64,000 bases of DNA. Source: Actinomadura chibensis NBRC 106107 (lineage in GTDB: Bacteria; Actinomycetota; Actinomycetes; Streptosporangiales; Streptosporangiaceae). Positions 52,518 to 60,249 of this stretch are shown piece by piece (positions within the stretch are counted from its first letter, which is position 1; each line of letters opens with the position of its first letter). The position numbers were made by a program, and so were the translations under genes. The stretch spans positions 62,001 to 126,000 of the forward strand of contig NZ_BCQP01000040.1 of assembly GCF_001552135.1 (NCBI RefSeq), written 5' to 3'. The notes beneath the pieces were generated by a model. It ran no database searches, was not told where the DNA came from, and saw only the letters and a program-made list of their open reading frames with translations.

Positions 52518-54527
52518 TCAGCCGAAGAGGCCGCCTAGGAGGCCGCCGAGGATTTCGGCCGCGCCGCCTGCGATTTCTCCGGCCACGTCTCCGGCGATGT
52601 CGCCCGCTATTCCGCCCGCCGCGTCGGCGATCACGTTGCCCGCCACCTGGCCCGCGTATCCGGCGACGGCGTTGCCGAAGGCGTCCACGGGGACGCCGCC
52701 GACATAACCCGCCACGTTCTGCGCGTAACCGGCGACGTCGCCCCCGACCGCGCCGAGGGCCATCCCGCCTGCGATCCCGGCTGCGGCCGCGCCGCCGACC
52801 AGGCCCGCCGCGGCGACGCCGTGGTGCCCGCGATGACCGTGGTAGTGCCCCGGCGGACTGTGATGGACGTGCACAGGCGGCGGTGCCGGATGACCATGTG
52901 CCGCGGGCGGATAGGGCGCTGGGCCCGGCGGCGCCGGTGGCGGCGGGCCATTGTGTCCAGGCGGCCCGTACGGCGCGGGACCTCCAGGGGCGGGTGGCGG
53001 CGGGCCACCGGGCGCCGCGCCCGCCGGAGGCGGCCCCCCGAACGGCCCACCGGGCGGAGCGTGCCCCGAAGGCGGCAGCGGCGGGCCACCCTGCCCCGGC
53101 AAGGGCGCGTGTGCTCCTGGACCGCCGGGCAGCGGTGACGAAGGACCGCCGTGGCCTGGAGCAGGCGCATACGCCCCAGGGCCGCCCGGAGGCGAGGACG
53201 GCGAGCCGCCCTGACCGGCCATAGGCGCATAGGGCGCCGGACTACCCGGGAGCGGAGACGGCGTGCCGCCGTGGCCGGGCATGGGCGCGTGGGCCGCCGG
53301 ACCACCGGGCATCGGTGGGTGTGCGGCTGGGTTACCCGCGTGCGGGGATGGAGGACCGCCGTGTCCGGGCGCATAGGCCGCAGGGCTGCCGGGGGGCGGA
53401 GCCGGGGAGCCGCCGTGGCCGGGCATGGGTGCGTGGTGGGGTGCGCTGCCCGGAGGCGGCGGGGGGAAGCCCGGCGCGCCGCCGGGGTGGTGGGCCGGGC
53501 CGGGCGGGGGATACGCCGGGCCGCCGCCCGGCGGGGGCGGGCTGTGCATGGGCGCGGGCGCCTCGCCCGGCGCGGGTGCGGGCGGCGGGAACTGGGCGTT
53601 CCCCGGCCCGCCGTACTCGCCCGGCCCGCCGTAGGACGCGGCGGCGGGCTGGGCGGGTGATCCGCCCGGCGGTGGTGGGGGCGGCGGGAACGCCGATGGG
53701 CCGCCGGGCGGCGGCAGCGGCGTCTGGCCCGGGGGCGGAGTGGGGCTGCCGTGCGCCGCGCCGGGGCCGGACGCCGAGCGCGGCAGCGCCGCCGCGGCCT
53801 CCAGCCATTGGCTGATCTTGGCGTTCCAGTCGGTCTCGGCGGCCTCCGCGTGCGGCACCTGGAAGACGCCGAACGACTCGTCCGAGGGGGTGTCGCGGTC
53901 CTCGGCGCGCAGGACGAACGCCATGCTGCGGGGGCTGGCGACGAAGCTCAGCCCGACCTTGTCGACCCGCCCCTGGAACGACGTCGGCGGGTTGAGGTGG
54001 ATCTCCTGGTGGAACGGCAACTGCTGGGACACGCCCCGCAGCTTGGACGACTCGAACGTCACGTTCGTGATCTGGAAGCCGAGCCGGGCGATCGCGGCGA
54101 GCACCCACTGCTGCGACTCCAGCGGCTCGACCGAGATCGGGTCGACGTCGCCGGGGTCGGGCTGCCCCTTCGCGTCGACCTCCGTGCAGAGGCCGATCGT
54201 GAAGCCGGGCAGCTCGTGCCCGAGGACGGTGGTGAACGGCAGCTCGTACGGCAGCGGAATGGAGAACGAGAGGTCGCGCTGCTGCGCCGCGTCCAACTGG
54301 AACCCTCGGGTGAGGGCGCCCCGGTACACCTCGGGGCCCGCCGTCTCGCCGCCGTAGCCGTCCTGCATGCGCGGCATGAGCGCGAGCGTGACGTGCCGGA
54401 TCTCCACGGGACCGGAGCCGCCGCGCAGGTGCACCTTGCCCGCCACGACCCCGCCGGGCTTGCAGTTCGGCTCCGACAGGATCGTGTCGACGGACGGTCC
54501 GCCGCCTGCCATCTGCCCGTACGACAC
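52518..54527 (-). CDS. Spo0M/arrestin-like protein with Pro/Gly repeats and glycine-zipper tail
   Basis: 669 residues. Residues ~10-245 match the sporulation-control Spo0M arrestin-like fold (VDTILSEPNCKPGGVVAGKVHLRGG, HELPGFTIGLCTEVDAKG, VTFESSKLRGVSQQLPFHQEI, VGLSFVASPRSMAFVL). Residues ~260-565 are Pro/Gly/Ala/His-rich with ~20-residue repeats (YAPMAGQGGSPSSPPGGPGA). After a His-rich stretch (HVHHSPPGHYHGHRGHHG), residues ~585-669 alternate small residues: GGAAAAGIAGGMALG, then VAGYAQNVAGYVGG and repeated IAGDIAGDVAGEIAGG, a glycine-zipper-like self-association segment. Typical Spo0M is ~250 residues, so two thirds of this protein is additional. Confidence 0.88.
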   Translation of the reverse strand: MSYGQMAGGGPSVDTILSEPNCKPGGVVAGKVHLRGGSGPVEIRHVTLALMPRMQDGYGGETAGPEVYRGALTRGFQLDAAQQRDLSFSIPLPYELPFTTVLGHELPGFTIGLCTEVDAKGQPDPGDVDPISVEPLESQQWVLAAIARLGFQITNVTFESSKLRGVSQQLPFHQEIHLNPPTSFQGRVDKVGLSFVASPRSMAFVLRAEDRDTPSDESFGVFQVPHAEAAETDWNAKISQWLEAAAALPRSASGPGAAHGSPTPPPGQTPLPPPGGPSAFPPPPPPPGGSPAQPAAASYGGPGEYGGPGNAQFPPPAPAPGEAPAPMHSPPPPGGGPAYPPPGPAHHPGGAPGFPPPPPGSAPHHAPMPGHGGSPAPPPGSPAAYAPGHGGPPSPHAGNPAAHPPMPGGPAAHAPMPGHGGTPSPLPGSPAPYAPMAGQGGSPSSPPGGPGAYAPAPGHGGPSSPLPGGPGAHAPLPGQGGPPLPPSGHAPPGGPFGGPPPAGAAPGGPPPPAPGGPAPYGPPGHNGPPPPAPPGPAPYPPAAHGHPAPPPVHVHHSPPGHYHGHRGHHGVAAAGLVGGAAAAGIAGGMALGAVGGDVAGYAQNVAGYVGGVPVDAFGNAVAGYAGQVAGNVIADAAGGIAGDIAGDVAGEIAGGAAEILGGLLGGLFG

Positions 54528-54738
54528 CGGCCGTTCCCCTCTCCCGACCGCGGGGAGGCTTCCCCGCGCATGTCAGCCCGCGCGAACCGGCCATGCTGAG
54601 AGTCCGCGAAGAGTCCGCGGAGCCGGGCCGTCACGCGTTAGACCAGTCCAGCATGCCATCGGTTCACGCCACGAAACGGACAACGGACCCAAACTCGTCC
54701 GGCGTCCTGAGAAATGCCTCGATCGCCGGTGTGACGCA

Positions 54739-56100
54739 CTATTCCTTTGTGGTGACGGTGACGGTCGCGTAGCCGAGTTTCTCCAATGGTTCGCGGATCT
54801 GGGCGGCGTCGCCGACGGCGATCACGGTGAGCGCCTCCGGGTCGATGTGCTTGCGGTACGCGCGGGCGACACCGTCCGGGGTGGACGCCCGGACGGCGGC
54901 GAGGTAGGCGCTCGGGTAGTCGGTGCCCAGCCCGTTCGCGGACACGTCGGCCAGCTCGGCCGCCACGGAGCGGGCCGTCTCGTACTCGGCGGGCGCCCGG
55001 TCGGCCAGCGCGCGGACGGACGAACCGTGCTCGTCCGCGTCGATCCCCCGGGACACGATGCCGCGCAGCTCCGTCAGCGCGTCCGCCACGGCGTCGGCCG
55101 TGACCTCGGTGTGCACGGCGCCCTGCGCGATGAACAGGCCGCAGTGCCGCATCCGCAGCAGCCCGGCCCGCATCCCGTACGTGTAGCCCTTCTCCTCGCG
55201 CAGCACCGCGTTGAGCCGCGACGTGAGCCCGCCGCCCAGCACATGCGACGCGACCATCAGCGACGGCCAGTCGTGGTGGGACCGGTCGGGCACGCCGTGC
55301 CCGAACCCGAGGTAGGTCTGCACCGAGCCGGGACGGTCGACGACGACGATCCGCGCGGCCGACTCCGGCATGATCCGGTCGGCGGTCGGCAGCGGCTCGC
55401 CGGACGGGGCCCAGTCCTCCAGGGCGGCGCTCAGCGCGGTGTCGGCGTCGGCCCCGGACAGGTCTCCGGCGACGACCGCCGTCGCCTCGGCGGGCACCAC
55501 CGAACCGTAGAAGGCGCGCACGTCCGCCCCGCTGAGCGCGTCGACCGCGGCGCGGCCGCCGCCCGTCGGACGGGACGCCCGCGCCTCCGCCGGGAACATC
55601 ACCGCGCGCAGCTCGCGCATCGCGCGCGACCCCGGGTCGGCGTCCTCCTGGGCGATCTCCTCCAGCCGTTCGCGGACGAGGCGCCGCACGTCGGAGTCGT
55701 CCAGCGCGGGACGCCGCACCACCGACGAGAACAGCTCCAGCGCGGCGCCGAGCCGGGTGACCGGGACGTCCAGCGCGACGCGCAGCGCCGTCAGGTCGGC
55801 GGCGGCGTACAGGCTGGCGCCGAGCCGCTCGAACGCGGCGGTCAGCGCGGTGCCGCCGCCCGGCTCGGTGCCCTCAAGCAGCGCCCGCGCGGCGAGCGTG
55901 GCGACGCCGTCGCGGCCCTCGGGCTCCCGCCCGGCGCCCGCGTGCAGCACGAGCCGGACCGCGGCGAGCTTGCGTCCGGGCAGGTCGCAGCGCAGCGTCG
56001 CCGGACCGGCCGGGACGCGGCCCGCGCTCGCGGCCGGGAACGCCCACGCCGGGACGGGCCCGGGGACGGGACGGGGCTGCAGTTCCAGGCCGCTGGTCAC
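54739..56100 (-). CDS. M16 peptidase-like subunit without zinc site
   Basis: 453 residues from GTG 56100, overlapping the stop of the active M16 gene (GTGA). The fold is M16 (two ~220-residue homologous domains), but the HxxEH zinc motif is missing (position occupied by VLHAGAGREPEG). The conserved C-domain R/Y pair that closes over substrate is retained in GGGLTSRLNAVLREEKGYTYGM. It is expected to form a clam-like heterodimer with the product of the upstream gene, as in processing-peptidase pairs. Confidence 0.9.
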   Translation of the reverse strand: MTSGLELQPRPVPGPVPAWAFPAASAGRVPAGPATLRCDLPGRKLAAVRLVLHAGAGREPEGRDGVATLAARALLEGTEPGGGTALTAAFERLGASLYAAADLTALRVALDVPVTRLGAALELFSSVVRRPALDDSDVRRLVRERLEEIAQEDADPGSRAMRELRAVMFPAEARASRPTGGGRAAVDALSGADVRAFYGSVVPAEATAVVAGDLSGADADTALSAALEDWAPSGEPLPTADRIMPESAARIVVVDRPGSVQTYLGFGHGVPDRSHHDWPSLMVASHVLGGGLTSRLNAVLREEKGYTYGMRAGLLRMRHCGLFIAQGAVHTEVTADAVADALTELRGIVSRGIDADEHGSSVRALADRAPAEYETARSVAAELADVSANGLGTDYPSAYLAAVRASTPDGVARAYRKHIDPEALTVIAVGDAAQIREPLEKLGYATVTVTTKE

Positions 56101-57353
56101 GAGGTCCCTCCGTAGGTCAGGGCGGTGCGGGCGCCGGGCGCGAGCCAGCGGCCCGCCATCTCCTTGATGGCGTCCCCGGTGACGGCGGCGGCGCGGCCCG
56201 GGGCGGTGAAGACCCTGGCCGGGTCGTCGAACTGCGTGGCGTTCTGCGAGAGGGCGTTGGCGAGGCCGGTGACGGTCTCGGTCTGCTCCAGGAAGCCGCG
56301 CTCGGCCTGGGCGGTGGCGCGGGCGGTCTCGTCGGCGTCCGGGCCGTCGGCGGCGAACCGTTCGAGCTCCTCGTCGAGCACGGCGGCGATCTTGTCCGGT
56401 TCCGGCCCGATCGCGTCCACGATCGCCAGGGACGGGCCGGACGCCAGCCGCGTCACGCCCGCCCACACCTCGGTGGCGATCTCGTCGCGCCGCACCATCC
56501 GGTCGTAGAGGCGGGACCCGGAGCCGCCGCCGAGGATCTCGACCGCCAGCTCGGCGGCCTCGACGTCGTCGCCGCCGTCGGTGGGCAGCGTGAACATCGC
56601 GAAGTAGGCGGGGGAGGGGACCTCCTCGTCGAGCGCCTCCTCCCGGACGCCGCTCAGCGGACCGAGCTCACCGGGCCGCGTGGGGGGCTTCTCCGGCCCG
56701 GTGGGCAGGCCGCCGAAATAGCGTTCCACCGCCTCGATGGTCTTCGCCGGGTCGACGTCGCCCACCACCGACAGCACGGCGTTGCCCGGGGCGTACCAGG
56801 TGGCGAAGAAGTCGGCGCAGTCTTCGAGGGTGGTGGCGTCCAGGTCCTCCATGGAGCCGATGGGGGTGTGCGCGTAGGGGTGGCCCGCCGGGAACGTCAG
56901 GTCGCAGAGCCGCTCGAAGGCCGTCCCGTAGGGCTGGTTGTCGTAGCGCTGGCGGCGCTCGTTCTTCACCACGTCGCGCTGGTTGTCGAGGTTGGCCTGG
57001 GTGAGCGCGGCGGGCAGCGTGCCCATCCGGTCGGCCTCCAGCCAGAGCGCGAGCTCCAGATGGCTGACCGGCACCGTCTCGTAGTAGTTCGTGCGCTCAA
57101 ACGACGTGCTCGCGTTGAAGGCGGCGCCCGCGCTCTCCAGCAGCGCGGCGTGCTCGCCCTCGGCGACGTTCGCCGAGCCCTGGAACATCAGGTGCTCGAA
57201 GAGGTGGGCGAGGCCGGTGCGCCCGGCCCTCTCATGGCGTGAGCCAACCCCGTACCAGATGTTCACGGCTGCCAGTGGTACGACATGGTCCTCGCAGACC
57301 ACCACGCGCAGGCCATTGCCGAGCGTGTGCTCATGCAGCGGCTGTTCTGCCAC
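56097..57353 (-). CDS. M16 family zinc metallopeptidase, catalytic subunit
   Basis: 418 residues if GTG 57353 is the start, which has GGGAG 6 bases upstream and gives the normal AEQPLHEHTLGNGLRVV N-terminus; an upstream GTG (57449) adds 32 residues without a ribosome site. The inverted zinc motif is HLFEH (H50, E53, H54), with the third ligand in the KNERRQRYDNQPYG segment. The C-domain has GGGSGSRLYDRMVRRDEIATEVW. It degrades or processes peptides; there is no export signal, so it acts in the cytoplasm. Coupled to the non-catalytic subunit. Confidence 0.93.
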   Translation of the reverse strand: MAEQPLHEHTLGNGLRVVVCEDHVVPLAAVNIWYGVGSRHERAGRTGLAHLFEHLMFQGSANVAEGEHAALLESAGAAFNASTSFERTNYYETVPVSHLELALWLEADRMGTLPAALTQANLDNQRDVVKNERRQRYDNQPYGTAFERLCDLTFPAGHPYAHTPIGSMEDLDATTLEDCADFFATWYAPGNAVLSVVGDVDPAKTIEAVERYFGGLPTGPEKPPTRPGELGPLSGVREEALDEEVPSPAYFAMFTLPTDGGDDVEAAELAVEILGGGSGSRLYDRMVRRDEIATEVWAGVTRLASGPSLAIVDAIGPEPDKIAAVLDEELERFAADGPDADETARATAQAERGFLEQTETVTGLANALSQNATQFDDPARVFTAPGRAAAVTGDAIKEMAGRWLAPGARTALTYGGTS

Positions 57354-57566
57354 GGAGCGCTCCCGTCCGTTCGATGGGTTCGGCTGGCGGACAGCACCGC
57401 GCGCGTCGGCGGGACGTGCCCAGGCGGCGGGCTTGATCTCGGTCTTCACCGTACCGGGTGCGCGCGGCCTCGGGAGCGCTCGCGCGAACCTGTGGATAAC
57501 CCGGGGAACGAAGCCGGGAGCGGGGAGGCGGGAGGCGAAGGGGCGGAGGTTTGTGCGAGGCGGGGA

Positions 57567-57920
57567 TCAGGACGACGCGGACCCGTGGGCCGCGATCGCG
57601 TCCTCAAGGGAGCGGTGCAGGACGAAGATCTTGGTGAGCTGGGTGACGTGGAAGACCCGGCGGACCCGGTCGTTGACGCCCATGAACGACATCGTCCCGT
57701 CGCGCGCCCGGAGCCGGTGGTAGATGCCGACCAGCACGCCGAGGCCCGTGGAGTCGAGGAACGTGACCTCGCCGAGGTCGATGACGAGGTGCGTGCCGCC
57801 GTTGTCGATGATGTCGAGGAGCGCCTCCCGCAGCCGGGGGCTGGTGAAGACGTCGATCTCGCCGCTGATCTTCACCACCGTGAGGCCCTGTTCGACGCGG
57901 TGCTCGACGGCGAAGTCCAC
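57567..57920 (-). CDS. STAS anti-sigma-factor antagonist, BldG-like
   Basis: 117 residues from GTG 57920 with a strong AAAGGAG site. The STAS core is VVKISGEIDVFTSPRLREALLD and HLVIDLGEVTFLDSTGLGVLVG; S57 in DSTG is the phospho-switch residue. LTKIFVLHRSLEDAI at the end matches BldG-type antagonists of Streptomyces. In the partner-switch scheme an HATPase anti-sigma kinase phosphorylates it and a SpoIIE-type phosphatase reactivates it. A HATPase gene lies 163 bases upstream on the same strand, and two SpoIIE phosphatases are in this window. Confidence 0.92.
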   Translation of the reverse strand: MDFAVEHRVEQGLTVVKISGEIDVFTSPRLREALLDIIDNGGTHLVIDLGEVTFLDSTGLGVLVGIYHRLRARDGTMSFMGVNDRVRRVFHVTQLTKIFVLHRSLEDAIAAHGSASS

Positions 57921-58083
57921 CGCTGCTCCTTTCTTCCGGTGTCGCCTCGGGATCCGGGAGCCGGGGTTCGGGGACCGGGCCCGAGTGGGGACTGTCTAGC
58001 TACCCGAGTGACGCGCCGTTACGCCCCGCCACCGGGATGTCGCATTTCCGACCCCGCGTCCACCCGTACGTCCACGACGGACC

Positions 58084-58701
58084 TCAAGCGGTGCGAAACA
58101 GCGCCCACACCACTTTGCCGTGCGGCAGCGACCGCCAGCCCCACCGGACGCTGAAGGACTCGACCAGATGCAGACCGCGCCCTGTCTCGGCGATGTAGTC
58201 GGGCTCCTTGCGCCGGGGAGCGGCCCGACTGGCGTCGATGATCCCGCAGAGCAGCCAGGGCGGCTGGTGGCCGAGCCGGAGCCTTATCGCGGACGGCGCC
58301 GAGCCGAGCGGGTCGGCCGGGTCGTCGTACACGCCCTCGTGGTGCACGTCGTGGCCCGGCCGACCGCGAAACGCCCCCCCGCTGTGCCGCAGCGCGTTCG
58401 TGACGAGTTCGGAGACGACGAGCCCCACGTCGTCGGTGAGTTCGGTGACGCCCCATTCGGTGAGGCGTGACACCGCGAAATGCCGTGCCTCGGTGACGGA
58501 CTCGGGATCGGGCGCGACGGTGAACGAGACCGTGTGCCCCTGCATCGCGGTCAACGCGGTCAGGGCCGTGTCCAGCGGATGTGGCAGGTCGGACGATTCC
58601 GGGATGGGCGTGGACAGCGCGGCATGGTCGTGCGAGCCGGCCGGTCCCACGACGGGACCGAGCTTCCATCGCGTGTCGTCGTGCGCATGGCGTGACGTCA
58701 T
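58084..58701 (-). CDS. ATP-binding anti-sigma-like protein (HATPase/RsbW type)
   Basis: 205 residues if ATG 58701 is the start; ATG 58773 and 58845 are in frame and no start has a good ribosome site. The first ~70 residues are polar. The HATPase domain has N-box SELVTNALRHS, G1-like CGIIDASR and G2 GRGLHLVESFSVRWG, like the single-domain ATPases found beside XRE/DUF397 genes in actinomycetes. It is divergent from such a pair here and upstream of a STAS gene, so it may serve either module. Confidence 0.85.
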   Translation of the reverse strand: MTSRHAHDDTRWKLGPVVGPAGSHDHAALSTPIPESSDLPHPLDTALTALTAMQGHTVSFTVAPDPESVTEARHFAVSRLTEWGVTELTDDVGLVVSELVTNALRHSGGAFRGRPGHDVHHEGVYDDPADPLGSAPSAIRLRLGHQPPWLLCGIIDASRAAPRRKEPDYIAETGRGLHLVESFSVRWGWRSLPHGKVVWALFRTA

Positions 58702-58797
58702 TCCAACCGGACCCCGCAGAGTGATCTTGTTGTGCCGCCGTGGATCGGAAGTCTCGTGCGTTATCCTGCGCATCGTAGCGTGCGAATGCAAGGCCCA

Positions 58798-58809
58798 ATG
58801 CACGTGCAT
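58798..58809. promoter_or_regulatory. 12-bp palindrome in the divergent HATPase/XRE region
   Basis: ATGCACGTGCAT is perfectly symmetric. A wider, interlocking inverted repeat GCGAATGCA/TGCATCCGC (58782-58790, 58805-58813; 8 of 9) overlaps it. It lies between the HATPase start (minus) and the XRE start (plus), a likely site for the XRE protein. Confidence 0.55.
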
Positions 58810-58927
58810 CCGCGTTGTGAGGGTGTGGGGCGGCGCGGGCAGCACGCAAGTGATCGGAGGTAACCGCAGGATACCGAGGCCAGTGGCACACTAGGTTCGC
58901 TGTCCGCCGAATAGCCGGAGGTTGGGC

Positions 58928-59794
58928 GTGACTCCAGAGACGCCGGGAAGCGGGTCGACCGTTCGCCGGATCCTGCTCGGGTCGCAGCTGCGCCGTCTGC
59001 GTGAGCAGAAGGGCGTGACCCGTCAGGACGCCGGCTACGTCATCCGCGCGTCGGAGTCGAAGATAAGCCGCCTTGAGCTTGGGCGAGTCAGCTTCAAAGA
59101 GCGAGACGTGGACGACCTGCTCTCGCTGTACGGCGTCAGCGACAAGACTGAGCGCGAGGCGCTGCTGCAGCTTGCGCGGGAGGCCAACACTCCCGGTTGG
59201 TGGCACCGGTACAACGACGTGTTGCCCGGCTGGTTCCAGACCTACGTGGGCCTGGAGGAGTCGGCGGCGTTGATCCGCACATATGAACTGCAGTTCGTTC
59301 CGGGACTGCTGCAGTCGGAGGGGTATGCGCGAGCGGTGATCCGCCTCGGCAACGCAGGTGCCGCCGAACACGAGATCGACCAGCGCGTGGAACTGCGCCT
59401 GCAACGCCAGGAACGCCTCACAGGCCCGGAGGCTCCGCGCCTGTGGGCGGTCGTGGACGAAGGGGCGCTGAAGCGTCCCATCGGTGGTCCGGAGGTGATG
59501 AGAGGCCAGTTCGAGCATCTCATCGAGATGTCGAAACTGCCCAACGTCACCATCCAGATCATGCCGTTCAGGTTCGGTGGCCACGCGGCCGAGGGAGGCG
59601 CGTTCACGATCCTGCGCTTTCCCGAGCAGGACCTGCCGGACGTGGTTTACGTCGAGAACCTCACCGGCGCGATGTACCTGGACAAGCGCGACGACGTCGA
59701 CACCTACCTGCAGGCGATGGAACGCCTGTGCGTCGACAGCGCGACCCCGGAGCGCACCGTCGAGCTTCTTGGTGATCTTCTCAGAGAGACATGA
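58928..59794 (+). CDS. XRE-family HTH regulator with DUF5753 domain (WhiJ-like)
   Basis: 288 residues from GTG 58928, with GGAGG 6 bases upstream. The HTH spans about residues 13-70 (LGSQLRRLREQKGVTRQDAGYVIRASESKISRLELG). The rest is DUF5753: WWHRYNDVLPGWFQTYVGLEESAALIRTYELQFVPGLLQ, then RRPIGG-like KRPIGGPEVMRGQFEHLIEM and VTIQIMPFRFGGHAAEGGAFTILRF. This architecture is that of WhiJ-type developmental regulators. The stop overlaps the DUF397 gene start (ATGA). Confidence 0.93.
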   Translation: MTPETPGSGSTVRRILLGSQLRRLREQKGVTRQDAGYVIRASESKISRLELGRVSFKERDVDDLLSLYGVSDKTEREALLQLAREANTPGWWHRYNDVLPGWFQTYVGLEESAALIRTYELQFVPGLLQSEGYARAVIRLGNAGAAEHEIDQRVELRLQRQERLTGPEAPRLWAVVDEGALKRPIGGPEVMRGQFEHLIEMSKLPNVTIQIMPFRFGGHAAEGGAFTILRFPEQDLPDVVYVENLTGAMYLDKRDDVDTYLQAMERLCVDSATPERTVELLGDLLRET

Positions 59795-60045
59795 TGCTCC
59801 AGACCGACTACGACAACGGGATGCCCGCCACCGACCTCCGCGGGGCTCGGTGGCTGAAGTCCCGGCGAAGCAATTCCCAGGGGAACTGTGTGGAAATCGC
59901 CGAGCTGCCCGGCGGGCAGGTCGCGATGCGCAACTCCCGTCATCCCGAGGGCCCGGCCCTCATCTACACCCGTCACGAGATCGAAGCGCTCATCCTTGGA
60001 GCCAAGGACGGCGACTTCGACCATCTCATCGCCTCCCGTAACTGA
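59791..60045 (+). CDS. DUF397 domain small protein
   Basis: 84 residues in an ATGA overlap with the XRE gene. The family motif is clear: WLKSRRSNSQGNCVEIAELPGGQVAMRNSRHPEGPALIYTRHEIEALILGAKDGDFD. BldB and the small proteins encoded beside WhiJ-type regulators belong to this family; they bind or modulate the adjacent HTH protein. Together with the divergent HATPase gene this is the standard three-gene set. Confidence 0.93.
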   Translation: MMLQTDYDNGMPATDLRGARWLKSRRSNSQGNCVEIAELPGGQVAMRNSRHPEGPALIYTRHEIEALILGAKDGDFDHLIASRN

Positions 60046-60249
60046 CACTCACCAGGAACCCCGCCAACCAACCGCCGCCTGGCTCCCGTTCTAGGCGGCA
60101 TGCCGAAAGGCGACGGGTCGGCACCGGTCACCCAACGTCGACCCGTCCGCCACCACGCAGAGGCCACCCGGCGCGAGGGTGGCCTTTCGCTTTCGCGCAC
60201 GTGTGCGGGTGCGCCTGTGCGCGCGCGCCTGGGCGCGTGTGAGCGTGGC

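Noticed and set aside
52631..53815. Several open frames on both strands across the Spo0M repeat region
   Set aside because: Pro/Gly/His repeats keep all frames open; only the minus frame has the Spo0M domain and a normal start.
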